Shown here piece by piece: positions 9,931 to 20,531 of a stretch of DNA of 36,356 nt. The stretch comes from Aureobasidium sp. EXF-3400 (lineage: Eukaryota > Ascomycota > Dothideomycetes > Dothideales > Saccotheciaceae), in contig SWBL01000429.1 in the NCBI GenBank assembly GCA_024195585.1, positions 1-36,356 of the forward strand. Direction: 5' to 3'. The translations under genes and the position numbers were made by a program. Numbering within the stretch: the first letter of the stretch is position 1; the number at the start of each line of letters is the position of its first letter. The notes beneath the pieces were generated by a model. It was given only the letters and a program-made list of their open reading frames with translations, was not told where the DNA came from and did not search any database.

Positions 9931-12900
9931 TTATTTGCCGTACTTGGTTCCTTGTCTGGTGGTGGGTTTGCCCTTTGCAATGACTTTGGCGACTCCCTTG
10001 GCTTCTTTCTTGCCCTTCTTCTCCTTGGGTTTAGGCTGTTCGGAATGCAAATGGCCATTCTTGTCGATGGCTGTCAAGTTCCTCCATCTAAGACAACGTT
10101 GACTGGACGCTTCAATATCGACGTACGTCTTCTTCCTGGTCGACACACGCGTGACGGGTTCGTCATCTGCGTCCTCCTGGTTGATACTGTCCAGATGCGT
10201 CTTTAAAGTGCGCATCTGACCAGCGATGGGTTCTTGCCAGAGGGCCATCTCCTTGCGCAGTGCCTTCTCTCTGACACCACGATCGTCGAACCAGTTCAAC
10301 AACAAGGCAATAGTTTCCGGGTCGTCGTAGTAGCCCCATTCGTTGGCCGTTCGCAAACTTGTAGCGCCTTCATCTTTGGCTTTGCGGTCAGGAACAGACA
10401 GGCCGTGATCTTGTATGTAGGTGCGTTGCAGATCTTCAGGCAAGTCGATAAAACCCAAGCGCTCCATCTCATCAGGTCCTTGAACCCAGATACGCGCATT
10501 GGCATAACCATAACTACCAGTGCTGCCGTCGGTAAGTCCAGTAACAGGCATACCATTGCGTTCGAACCAGTAGTAGCGATTCCAGAATCTGTCCCTTCCA
10601 AGTACCTTAGTACGCTGACAGTTAGCCTCGCGAAGTTGTTCATCACAGACTGCGATCTCCTTCTCGCGTTTTGAAATCTCAGTCTTGAGCTTATCAATAT
10701 CCTTCAACAATTTGGTGAACTCCTTGGACTGTTTGGGGTTGGTCTTTGCCTTCTTCTCCTCACGCTGCTTTTCGCGTCGAGCTGCATCTTCGTCGCGCTT
10801 GCGCTTTCGCTCGTTACCACGTCGGAGAGAACGTCCACCCTCTTCTTCAGCATCCGAGGTGGCCAGATCTACTGTGTCCACAGTATCGTCAATATGACTC
10901 ATGCTAATATCCATTGGATCCGGGTGCTCCTCCTTGGGCGAATCAGGGAGATTGTCCGGAAGCAAAATTTTCTTTTGAGTCTCGAGGTCACCCAGTTTTG
11001 CGACGCTATAAGATATCAGCCGGTGGTCGTTCGTTGTGGACAGAAAAACAAACCTCTCTTTCTTTGCCTTTTGATGCTCGAGCTTTTCCTTGCGAATCTT
11101 GGTTTGTTCCTCGCTCATCTCTTCAAGATATCCTCTGACGGTCTTTGTGCTGACACAAAGTAGAGTGATAAGTTGCAATGCCGAAATGCGAAGGTTGATG
11201 TCCAGGCGAATGTAGTTGATTCGAACACTCTCTGGGCTCGGATCTTCATCCAATGGCACAAGTTTGGACAACACCTTGTCGCATTCTGATTTCTGACGAG
11301 GGTTCAGCGACAGTTGATGAAGCAAACCTGCCATGATTGTTTGCCAGCCTCCATTAGCAAAATCGCGAGCCTTGAGACGTTCGACCCAACCATAGCTTGC
11401 CAGTAGTTCGGGAACACGATGCGGACGGTGACGACCTTCGGCGGGAGTTCTGCTGGATCTCCCGTTTGACTCTTCAGCTGCAATGTTGCTGATGTTGCTC
11501 ATACGGCTTCTAGTTGCATGTGCAGGTGCATCCAAGATGGGAGTGACTGGCTCGCTCTCGTCCATTTCTTCATCAGAAGAATCTTCCTCAATCATATCCG
11601 GTAGAGTAACTTGGAGTGTGCCCTCCTCGTTGACAATTGTCTTGAGCACTGCGCAGTGTGCTTCTTCAAGCAGCTCGCATGTAACCTCATCGGAAGTGAA
11701 CTTGATTGCTTCCAGAAAGTCGTCGAATGTGAAGGCATCTAAGATGAGTACCTCAGAGTGTACATTGAGTGTATTCCAGATTTCCAGTAATGGACCAACA
11801 TATTCCATACGCATCTCACCTTCAGCCGGGCTCTGCTGCGTAATGAACTTCAATTCAGGACGGACAAGGTCATTCTTCCTGGCAGGTACGTCCAGATCTT
11901 CAATAGGGTATTTGATAGGTACAGGAGCAGGCTTCTGAGGCTCTGTCTTGACCGCAGCTGCTGAATAGCCAGGAAATTTGGAGCCGTTGAGAGGCGGAGT
12001 GGTATATCCCTGCAGCGAACCGTCTTGCTCGAAGTCTCCAATAGTGAGATTCTTTCCTTTACGACCGTTAACTTTGTTGAAGATCGAGGTGCCTTGTGGT
12101 TGGCGAGGCATGCCTGGCTGAGGCGATGCTTGCATGCGTTGAGCGAGATGAGGAGGGATTTCCATGGGTAGTCTGTATTGTCTGGCGAGATGCTCTTTGA
12201 CGAGCCACGGTGCACCAGTGAACATGTCCCTCTGTATCGAGCTCTTCAAGAAGGATCTCAAGTTTTGCTTGGTAAAGAGTTTGCGGTTTCTCTTGATGTG
12301 CTTGTCGTCCAGAAGGGCTTCTTCGCCCCGTTCGTCGTTAAGCTTGACAAAGTAGCGAGAGAATGCAGCGCGTTGAATGGAGCCGTCAGGGTTGAGCAGT
12401 TGTGGGAATTTGGCCTTTTCGCGAATCACGCCTTCGAACTGGTCACCGTTATCGAGAGAGACGCTGACTTCTTCACCAGGGAAAAATTCGCTGCGGAATT
12501 CCTGCACAAATCAACAATTGAGGCATGCAAGACTGGTGAACAATACTTACTTCAAAGACGAAAGACACCAACTCATCTATGCGGGAGATGTCTGAGAACT
12601 GAACCTTTCTCAAGATAGGGTCGCGAAGAGCGTCAGGAAAGATCTTATCAATGTCACTGGAGCTGTTGTTCTGTGTTTATGTGAGTGTCCAACATCTTGT
12701 ATATAGCTGAGAGGTCGCGTACCTCGGAATCGACAGCGGCGAAGAAGGTCAAGTTGGACTTGCCATTGACGGCATCTGTGAACTTTTTCTGGTGATTGTT
12801 AGGATGTGATCTGAAAGACGTTTCTGGGCTGAGGGTAGCGTACTCGGTTGTAGAACTCGAAGCTATAGTTGTGTTAGTCTCGAGCTAGGATGGAATCAAG

Positions 12901-13156
12901 ATGTAGTATGCATACCGAGACAGATACGATTCATAGTCTGTAAAGACTTCACCTGATTTGGGCATGACCCAAACCTATAGAATCTTAAGTTAGGAGGTGG
13001 ACAAAGAAAGACCAGGAAAGATGTGCGGACCTCGGTGTTGTTGTCGATTTTGGCAGGTGCCGGGAGCATCGTCACCGGCTTCCGCTTGTACAGGACCTGA
13101 GATATGGTGAGCCTAGTCCAGCTTTCACGTGCAATGGTTTGGGTGTAGCGAACCAT
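9931..13156 (-). CDS. ITC1: Itc1-like subunit of the ISW2/ACF chromatin remodelling complex
   Basis: Spliced gene of about 951 residues. Proposed exons, in order of transcription: 13156-13154 (ATG only), 13096-13031, 12974-12916, 12862-12844, 12788-12723, 12670-12551, 12501-11054, 11005-9931. All phases fit. The joined N-terminus begins MVLYKRKPV, as in yeast Itc1, and continues through a WAC domain (VWVMPKSGEVFTDYESYL ... LTFFAAVDSE, about residues 23-110). Next come a DDT domain (about 346-409, LLEIWNTLNVHSEVLILDAF), a WHIM1-like segment (about 540-579), a Lys/Arg-rich coiled coil, and the WSD/WHIM2 motif GRDRFWNRYYWFERNG (about 729-745). Itc1/Acf1 proteins partner an ISWI ATPase to space nucleosomes; WAC binds DNA and DDT/WHIM dock the ATPase. 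The first intron (57 nt) and the one at 11053-11006 (48 nt) are in-frame without stops, so unspliced products remain open; the homology and branch-site signals favour splicing. The Met at 12507 lies inside an intron and is not a start. Confidence 0.92.
12844..12862 (-). other. ITC1: 19-nt micro-exon of ITC1
   Basis: Exon 4 of the ITC1 model is only 19 nt, between introns 12863-12915 and 12789-12843. It completes an Arg codon and encodes FEFYNR, joining YLSR to KKFTDAVNG in the WAC domain. Both flanking introns have GTAYGC donors and TAG/CAG acceptors, and only inclusion of all 19 nt keeps the frame. Confidence 0.8.
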
Positions 13157-14216
13157 GTTGGTGTGGTGGATGTGACGCAGGCTTAAGGGTCAAGAAAGAA
13201 GAACGCGAAGAGCGAGCGAGCCGTGGTGGGCGTAGACACAGCGGGGTGTCTGGATCTAGTGGTGGTCTTGTCGCATACGAAGATGGAGCCAATGCCTTCC
13301 TCAATTAACGCGTGGTGTATGCTCGGGACTCATAAGAGGGATGTTGGTGGACGACTGCGACCGAGGCGGTTGTCGGTGGACGAGGAAGATATTGCTGCGG
13401 CAGACGCGGGTGGTACGCGCAATAAATTACGGACGAGGCTTCAGAAGTCGGAGAGGGTCTGCGGGGAGAGTGGTCGAGAGAGTGCTGAGGTATGCGTGCC
13501 GTTTGGAGACAGCCGAGTGTCGCTGTCGGAGAGAAGGAAGAAGGAAGGAAAGAGGGAGCAAAGCTTTGCAAGAGGAAGGACATGACCTGTGAAGAGCCGT
13601 CGTGGGGAAGGCATCACCTCCGGCCACCATGAGCTGCCCATTCTAGTATTGCTTTGGTCGCGTTCCAGCACTGGGCTGGCGGCCCGGCCCGCGACTTTCT
13701 CTTCGCGACGCCCAGCTCCCATTTTCATGCTCCGTTACTTCCTCGTTCTTGTCCGATGACCCTGAGCATCGCCACTTTGGCAACAACGACCAAGTTTGGA
13801 CTCGTTCTGGTCGCGTGAATTGTGCGAATACGATGGTAGTATCTGTAAACCATGTTAATTCACATCTCAAGTTCAATCCGGTCATATCAAGATCATATTC
13901 AGACCATATTATCCTTCTACGGTTCGTCCCTCGAAAAAGTATATGTGTGACCAGCCGATTAACTCTTCAATCCATCGTCGTCCGCACCACTCGTGATCAT
14001 CGTGCAGGTTGTTTTCTGAGACATAATTTCTAATATGAAAGGTACTTTTATTGGTCTGAGGCCAATTCATAGGGTGCACAATGCGGTAAAGCTACCATAA
14101 GAAGCCCACTTAACAACCCAACATCACCAGCACAACTCATGCTAATAGTATTGATGTCTCTGCAGGAGGTTGAAGATGGTCCAAGGTAATTTCCTGTCTT
14201 GTTATAGCTGGACGAA
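13157..14216. other. ITC1 promoter region and ALG8 3' side
   Basis: About 1.06 kb without a supported gene. Both flanking genes are on the minus strand, so this holds the ITC1 promoter/leader (13157 upward) and the ALG8 3' untranslated region (just below 14217). Several overlapping frames at 13223-13728 on both strands translate to Arg/Ser-rich sequence with no domain character and are rejected. Confidence 0.4.
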
Positions 14217-16027
14217 CTACGAAGTAAAATACACGATCAAAAAACTGATCCAACTTGACACCACTCCCATCGCACAGTATGAGCTAGTGAACATAAGCGG
14301 CAGGAACTCATACTTTGCGCCAAACACCAGCTGGTGAATCAGCGAGCAATACGCGATGAGCGGAATTGCCACAGCAATGTATACAAAGGAGAAGCGATCA
14401 AGCAAGAATACTCTAGGTCTTGAAGAGCTATGGTAACTGTCAGTGCATCTGTTTTGTATGTAGGCTGCTTGAATTAGACTTACGCTGGAGCGAGCTGGTC
14501 AAACGCCATGAGTAGGGCTACCAACCAGAAGATGGTATAAATAGTCTTGATAGGGAACTCCTGAGCCGTAAACAAAAGCGGGAAGAGTGAGACATGACCA
14601 GATACTGCAAGAGGTCTGAAAGCTCCGAGATGTCTACGATCTTTGAGTGCGATCAAGCTGAAAGGGATGATTACCAGCAGAACTGCCTTTTCGTGAACAT
14701 GCCAGCCAAACAAGAAGGATGCATATCCGCAGAGTGTCAGGGCTCCTACAAAGGTGTCCCAGGTTGGTCGGAAGAAGAGTTTGACAAGTGCCGGCTTCAT
14801 TGAGTTAGCCATAGCGTCTTTTCGGTCAAGATGTAGACGTGACTTACTATTTGCGCTGCCAAAGTGAGAACAAAAGTCATTCTTGGAGAGATGTCAGGAA
14901 GCACAGCAAAGGATGTATCTCCAACCAGACCACGGGTAACACTGTTAATGGCTTCTCGATTGACGGACAGGTTGAGATAAGGGGCCACTACTCTTGTTAA
15001 ATACAGCTCATGTCCAGTACAGAAGGCAACTTACAGTATATCAAGATTCTGTCGGCGAAAGAGTACAATGCCCAGACATTAGGAGCCCAGTACGCATGAC
15101 ATAAGCCTCGGGAGAAGGGAAATAGGCGGCTCAGGAGTTGGTCTATCTGGTTCCAGTACACAAACGGTCCAAATGCAAGACCAAAGACGAGCCCGATTCC
15201 GAGTCCAAGCTTGACACATTTGGCCAAGCGAATTCTGAACCACGATCGAGGGTCAAGGCAATACACTCGTAGCAAAAAGACAAAGTATGCTGGTGCCAAG
15301 TAGAGGTAGATATGCTTGAAACAAAGCAAGATTGCGAACGTGATGCCACTGGCCAGGAGTCCCGACTGCCTGCGGGCCAGCACGATGGAGAGGACGAGAA
15401 CACCGTACATGAAGCCATTGTACTGGAAGTGGATGTGATCGATGATGAGCAGACCGGGAGATAGGAAGATGGAGAGTGCAGCCGCGTGTGATGTCTTTTT
15501 AGCGGTGATCGGTGCACCGCGAACGTATCTGGACTGTTTAGCGGTCATATCTTCAACTGAGAAGCATCCAAACATACAGCTGAAGAGCATAGAGGAGAAC
15601 GAGTTCGGTCAGAATTACTGTAGCCCTTTGGAAGTATACCGTTTGCCAGCTTGAGTGTCCAAGATTCTTGACTTGAAGCATATCGGCATCAAAGAATCGG
15701 GCAGCTTGAGACATGCACCATTCAAACACTGCAAAGAAAGGGGGGTAGTCGAGTGTCCATTCTGACGTTTTCTGATACACTTTTCAGCACTGCTATTTTG
15801 CACTCTTTTGACAATTGAGTACCTCATAGTACCAATCCTTGACCGGAAGAGAATTGGTGATAGCCAACCAATTGCGATGTACCTCGAAGTCCGTCGATTT
15901 GCTGCATTCGGGTTAGGGGTTGATGGAACTAATCAAGCAGTTTTGCCTACTATGCTGGCCACAGCAGAATTTTAAAAGCTGTAGCGACTACCGCACATTG
16001 CGTGAGCGACGGGTATAGATCCGACAT
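14217..16027 (-). CDS. ALG8: ALG8 dolichyl-P-Glc alpha-1,3-glucosyltransferase (GT57)
   Basis: Seven-exon gene coding for 501 residues. Exons: 16027-15951, 15901-15823, 15771-15578, 15528-15035, 14987-14848, 14794-14484, 14427-14217; phases close exactly. The enzyme adds the second glucose to Glc1Man9GlcNAc2-PP-dolichol in the ER membrane, using dolichyl-phosphate glucose. The N-terminus [19 protein letters not shown] is followed by the lumenal GT57 segment [18 protein letters not shown] and [33 protein letters not shown] is the signature that separates ALG8 from ALG6. Further signatures are [18 protein letters not shown] and the C-terminal [13 protein letters not shown]. Numerous hydrophobic segments fit a polytopic ER protein. 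Apparent starts inside the region (for example at 14812) lie in introns. It lies head to head with a GH47 mannosidase gene whose product acts on the same glycan. Confidence 0.95.
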
Positions 16028-16640
16028 CCTTGCCTGATCTTTGTCTTCAATGAGTCCAGGTCGACCTTTGCTTGCACCATGAGGCTCTGTCAATTGAATT
16101 GGCCAGATCTCTATCACGTGTAAACGCCGACCGCCGATCAAACCCAAACGCGCGTAGAGCCGCCAGACGCGCAGGAGAATGGCACCAACGCGCTTGGCTG
16201 ACCCAAAGCATAACCGCCGAGACTCGGCGAGGTCTTAAAGTGCTGGGTGCCGTTTTCCGACTCCATAATCCTCCTGGCGACCTGTTACACACACACAGAT
16301 ACGCACAGTGAGACGCGCTCTCTTTAGGAATGCTGCTCGCTCACACAGAGCATAGCCTCATCCCACTCAACAGAGTACGTAGAATTACGCTGCCAAGATG
16401 CATCGGCGTTTCAGCCTTCAGGGGTCCTGGCAGAAACAGTGACGAAAGTCCGAGTAAGTTGCAGACTTCAGAAACGTCCTTCGCTGCCTCTGTTTCCTCG
16501 ATATATCCAACAACAGCCTCGTCCGAGCTGTCTTTCCTTGTGAACATTTCTGTATTGCTACTGTCAATTCTATCCTTACTCACTGCATACTCTCGTTTTC
16601 GTTTTGTACATATCTCCTTTTCGACCGTACCCGGGCTACT
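16028..16640. promoter_or_regulatory. Shared divergent promoter between ALG8 and the GH47 mannosidase
   Basis: 613 bp lie between the start codons of two genes transcribed away from each other, both in N-glycan synthesis/trimming. Within it, CACGTG occurs at 16115-16120, a palindromic bHLH/bZIP-type core. The 16480-16640 part is pyrimidine-rich on the plus strand (ttcctcg, tctttcctt, ctccttttcgacc), typical of a fungal transcription-start region for the mannosidase. No good TATA box seen. That the two genes are co-regulated is an inference from layout. Confidence 0.55.
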
Positions 16641-18534
16641 ATGATCTCCATCTCACGCAGATGGATTCTTACCTGCATTTTGATCTGTGTAACACTATCC
16701 CTCGTCTTCAACCTTCTAGAACGTGATGAATGGACACCGCCTCCGCCTCCTCCACCAACAGAAGATTCCCCCTTACCGCCGGACTTTAGCTGGAAAACCT
16801 TGCCCCGACAGTGGCCATTGGACTCGTCGATGATTCCGTTACCGAACGGACCGCCAGCTCAGATTCCACCCATCCAACACAAATTCGCCAAAGAAACACC
16901 AGTGGAAAGGTTCAAGAGACAAAAGAGGCTGGCAGCTGTCAAGAACAGTTTCAAGCACTCCTGGAATGGATACAAGAAGAATGCTTGGTTACAAGACGAG
17001 GTCAGGCCGTTGTCCGGAGGATACAAGAACGGATTCGGAGGTTGGGGAGCAACGCTGGTCGACTCCCTCGATACCCTCTGGATCATGGACATGAAGAAGG
17101 ACTTCGAAACTGCCGTCGCAGCCTTGAGACATCTTGACTTTACTGTGTCACCCTCGCCGACGATTTCTGTCTTCGAGACAACGATTCGCTACGTAGGTGG
17201 CCTCTTGAGTGCATACGACTTGAGCAACGGAAAACACCCAATCTTGTTGGAAAAGGCAATTGAGCTTGGCGATATGCTATATGCCTCGTTTGATACTGCC
17301 AACAATATGCCGGTTGTTGGATCCTGGAACTGGCTGAAGTAAGCATTTCCAACACGGTGACCGATCATGGCTTACATTCTATACAGGGCTGCAAAAGGAG
17401 ACCTGCAATCAGCACCTTCTAATGCGCTTTCTGCCGATATAGGGTCATTGAGTCTGGAGTTTACCCGGTTATCACAGCTGTCCGGTGACCCAAAATACTA
17501 CGACGCTATTCAGAGAATCATGAACGCTTTCGAAGAATCACAGAACAGCACAAGGCTGCCAGGGATGTGGCCTGTATCTTTAAATGCTCGTAAACTGGAC
17601 TTTACCAACGATAGAGTTTTCACTCTAGGTGCTATGGCCGACTCGCTTTATGAGTATTTTCCTAAGGTTAGTTCGGTTTTTTCTTGTGAATCTATCACAC
17701 AGCTGCTGACAACCGCAGCAATATCTTCTGCTTAACGGCAGAGACAAGCAGACCCAACACATGTACGAAAAGAGTATAGCTGTGGCCAAGGAGCATCTGT
17801 TCTACAGACCCCTCAATCCTGGAAACCTGGACCTCCTCATTTCCGGTTCTGTGAGACAAATCGGTGCAAGTTACGATCGCAAGCATGAAGGACAGCACCT
17901 AACTTGCTTCGTCGGAGGTATGGTTGCTTTGGGCGCCAAAATCTTCAACACACCAGAAGATATCCGGACAGCACAGCAATTAACGGACGGATGCGTGTGG
18001 GCGTATCAGCAAACGCCAAGCGGAATGATGCCTGAGATCTTCGAGGCTATTCCTTGCACTGACGATGAAGACTGCAAATGGACCGAAGAGAGATGGTACA
18101 AAGGCCTTGTAATGGCTGTCCATCGAGTCATTGATACCAGCACTAGATCCCTCAAAGAACAAGCTCAGCAGATCATTGAGAGAGGAAGACTTCCGCTCGG
18201 GTTCGCCAAGGTTGTCGACTCTCGCTACTACCTCCGCCCGGAGGCTATCGAATCTGTGTTCTACATGTATCGCATCACAGGCGATAAAGCGTGGCAAGAC
18301 AAGGCATGGCAGATGTTCCAGGCCATTGATTCGCATGCAAAAACGGACATCGCATATGCCGTCGTACAAGATGTGCGAGATACGCAGTCACAACTCACTG
18401 ACACGATGGAAAGCTTTTGGACTGGAGAGACATTGAAGTACTTCTATCTCATCTTCAGCGAACCAGACCTTATCAACCTAGACTCCTGGGTTTTGAACAC
18501 GGAGGCTCATCCTCTGCGCAGGCCGCAGAATTGA
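16641..18534 (+). CDS. GH47 class I alpha-1,2-mannosidase (type II membrane protein)
   Basis: Three exons (16641-17338, 17387-17666, 17719-18534) give 597 residues. Residues 1-7 are basic and 8-25 hydrophobic (ILTCILICVTLSLVF), a signal anchor, followed by a Pro-rich stem with seven prolines and the lumenal catalytic domain. GH47 hallmarks: GGWGATLVDSLDTLWIM (about 133-149), FETTIRYVGGL (Glu179), a GMWPVSLN strand, LTCFVGGM, YLRPEAIES with a catalytic-type Glu, and the C-terminal NTEAHP whose Thr binds the essential calcium. Class I mannosidases remove alpha-1,2-linked mannoses from Man9GlcNAc2 in ER or Golgi without net charge change; the stem length and missing EDEM-type features fit an ER/Golgi processing enzyme. 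Introns are 48 and 52 nt with CTTAC and CTGAC branch sites. The plus-strand Met at 17761 is internal, not a start. Which paralogue (ER Mns1-type or Golgi 1B-type) cannot be decided by eye. Confidence 0.94.
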
Positions 18535-19516
18535 GCAATACAGATATCCAACAGAGAACAACAGTCCCGGGCTCCTTAGAAAAGGGCACCAATAAAAAAG
18601 TACCTCAGCTTTAAACGTCTCCAATTGGAAGCGCGGAAAACATTTTGACCTCTCGATTAACCAGTCAAATAGCTTCTAGCTAATTGACCAATCAGCACCT
18701 GCATCTTCACACGAAAGACCTGCTCAGGTCTCGACAAGAGTACAAAGTCAATGTCACAATGTGATGAAATACAGGTAACAAATTTTGCAGATCCGATCCC
18801 GTAACGTGACAGGTCTCACCTAGACGCCTCTTACACCTGCGACTTCCAACAAAAGACCCAATAGTACGGTTCGGTACGACCATGGCGGTCATGCCGAAGA
18901 CGTGGCGGCGGGTACCGAAACTAGACAATCCTGAAAGTAAGGTTTGTGGTTCGCGACCATCGTCGGACAAACGAAAGTGCCTTCTCCCTGACAGGAAGTC
19001 CACCTATAAATATGCATCTTTTTGTGACAGGTAGGTACGTAGGGGGTTGACAAACGAGCATGATGATGAGTGTTTGTTGTCGAGGGCACAACACATGGCC
19101 TTTAGGTGCGACCGACCATGTAAGTCGATGCTCTCCCTCCTTATTGTCTGTCAGCAGAGTTGTTTTTGTTTCTTGCCTCCCTCCTTACATATCCTTGATA
19201 TAGCTGTTTGGTCAGCGATTCGCCACACTCTCACGAGGCTAACATTTGCAAAGTGCAATTCTCGACGTTGGCTGGCTATTGATTATAGGCACCAATCGGA
19301 CAGGTCGTGTCCAGGCTCCAGGTGTAACGAACCATGCTGCACAGCAATATTGCTGGATTTGAGAGAAGCTGTCATTCATCATGTATAAATCGGGTATACT
19401 GCATCCAGAACAAACGCATCGACAAACACGAACAGACTTTTTTCAATACGCGAGACTTGTTCATATCTACGATCTTACTTGGGGACGAACTCAAGATCCA
19501 TACGAAAACACCGGCT
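18535..19516. other. Upstream region of the Cys-motif gene with TATA box and possible leader intron
   Basis: About 980 bp without a firm coding region. A TATA element (TATAAATA) sits at 19005-19012. Downstream there are short upstream frames, including one starting ATGATGATG at 19060, and a strong donor GTAAGT at 19120. A leader with an intron and upstream ORFs for the gene at 19517 is therefore plausible. The 18535-18700 part is the 3' side of the mannosidase gene. Confidence 0.4.
19005..19012 (+). promoter_or_regulatory. TATA box
   Basis: Perfect TATAAATA, about 510 bp before the start codon at 19517. If it drives that gene, the leader is long and probably spliced from the GTAAGT at 19120; alternatively it serves an unannotated short transcript. 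Confidence 0.4.
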
Positions 19517-20341
19517 ATGTGCGAAAAAGGCATCCTCATCTGGACTTGTGGCTGCACTCACCTCCGAGACCCAAACCCTTGCCCTAAAGCCCGCTTCTAT
19601 AACAAACCCTGCGACGGCTATGCATTCGCCTGGGCATACCGCTCTCCGATCTCACTGCACACATCCCTGCGCTGTCCCTCCTGTATCCGCAACGATGAAG
19701 CCGCAGCACTCAAAAAAGCTAACGAAGCCCTTCTCGCCGAGTCCTCTGCATACCCGACTCTCGTATCTGTGGCCAATGGCGACGATACCCATAGAGTCAA
19801 GACAAGAAGACCCATGTACTCGCGCACAGCCTCAGGAACACAAATGCTGAAAGTGCCGGACAATTGGACGAGCGAGATGAACAGATTGCCAGCAAATGCG
19901 AACGAGTATTCTGCTTTCTTGAGTGGGAGGTTTGATCCTCTGGTTAGATTGCCAGATACACATATGCCCGCAGCAGCCAGGGTTTCAAGAACTCCATCTA
20001 CGATGGCTATGAGGATGGAACAAGGAGCGAGAGATATGCCTGTCGCGGCGCCAGGGATGCAAAGGTCACGCTCGCATGCGCCACCGCAGTGTTGGCAGGG
20101 ACCTGTGATGTTGGACGAGAACGACTATCGTTATGTTGAGTTCAGGGGTGCTTTGACGACGAGACCGGGTGCGAGTAGGAGACCTTCGTATACGGGCAAG
20201 GTGCTGGATAAGGGATGGGCTCCTCCGAGTAGTGGTACATTGCCGCCGCAGAGTGATGTGGATACTGCACCTCCTTCCCAGGTGCCGTCACCTCAGCTTA
20301 AGGTTTCTCCGCCGCGGTTGAGAGTTACGCCTCCGAAATGA
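19517..20341 (+). CDS. Fungal MC...CGCxH protein of unknown function
   Basis: 274 residues from the ATG at 19517. The frame is open further upstream (to 19334), but that extension reads like untranslated leader, and the Met-Cys start matches a common fungal pattern. The N-terminal 60 residues form a compact Cys module: C2, then WTCGCTH (C11, C13, H15), C22, C32, and RCPSC (C53, C56), suggestive of metal binding. The rest (60-274) is Ser/Pro/Arg-rich and probably disordered, ending in a Pro/Ser-rich tail (PPSQVPSPQLKVSPP). It shares the opening MC-CGCxH signature with the small protein at 35052. I do not recognise a named family and propose no function. It converges on the HAD phosphatase gene with 190 bp between stop codons. 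Confidence 0.65.
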   Translation: MCEKGILIWTCGCTHLRDPNPCPKARFYNKPCDGYAFAWAYRSPISLHTSLRCPSCIRNDEAAALKKANEALLAESSAYPTLVSVANGDDTHRVKTRRPMYSRTASGTQMLKVPDNWTSEMNRLPANANEYSAFLSGRFDPLVRLPDTHMPAAARVSRTPSTMAMRMEQGARDMPVAAPGMQRSRSHAPPQCWQGPVMLDENDYRYVEFRGALTTRPGASRRPSYTGKVLDKGWAPPSSGTLPPQSDVDTAPPSQVPSPQLKVSPPRLRVTPPK

Positions 20342-20531
20342 GCTTGTTTAGGGGTACTAGACCGAAAGGGAGAGGAGACGTAATGGGTACGACTGGCAAT
20401 GACGATGAGCAAAGATACCCGATGGTTGGAGCGTCTTTTTGTGTTGCGAGCGAGCTGTTCTATACTCTAGTTGATCATTATATGTACCGTTTATCTATTC
20501 TGCAAGGTTGAGTGCTTAGCAGTCTACATAT

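Noticed and set aside
10561..10571. tRNA B-box-like gttcgaacc
   Set aside because: Lies inside the conserved WSD-motif coding region of ITC1 and has no cloverleaf around it; no tRNA found elsewhere in the window.
12490..12507. Apparent start codon of ITC1 at 12507
   Set aside because: This Met lies in the last intron nucleotides before exon 7; five upstream coding exons restore the WAC domain.
13223..13585. 120-codon plus-strand frame near the ITC1 promoter
   Set aside because: Arg/Glu-rich translation, several competing frames on both strands, no domain, and located in the expected ITC1 upstream region.
19334..19516. Upstream in-frame extension of the CGCxH protein
   Set aside because: Reads like untranslated leader; the Met-Cys start at 19517 agrees with the related small protein at 35052.
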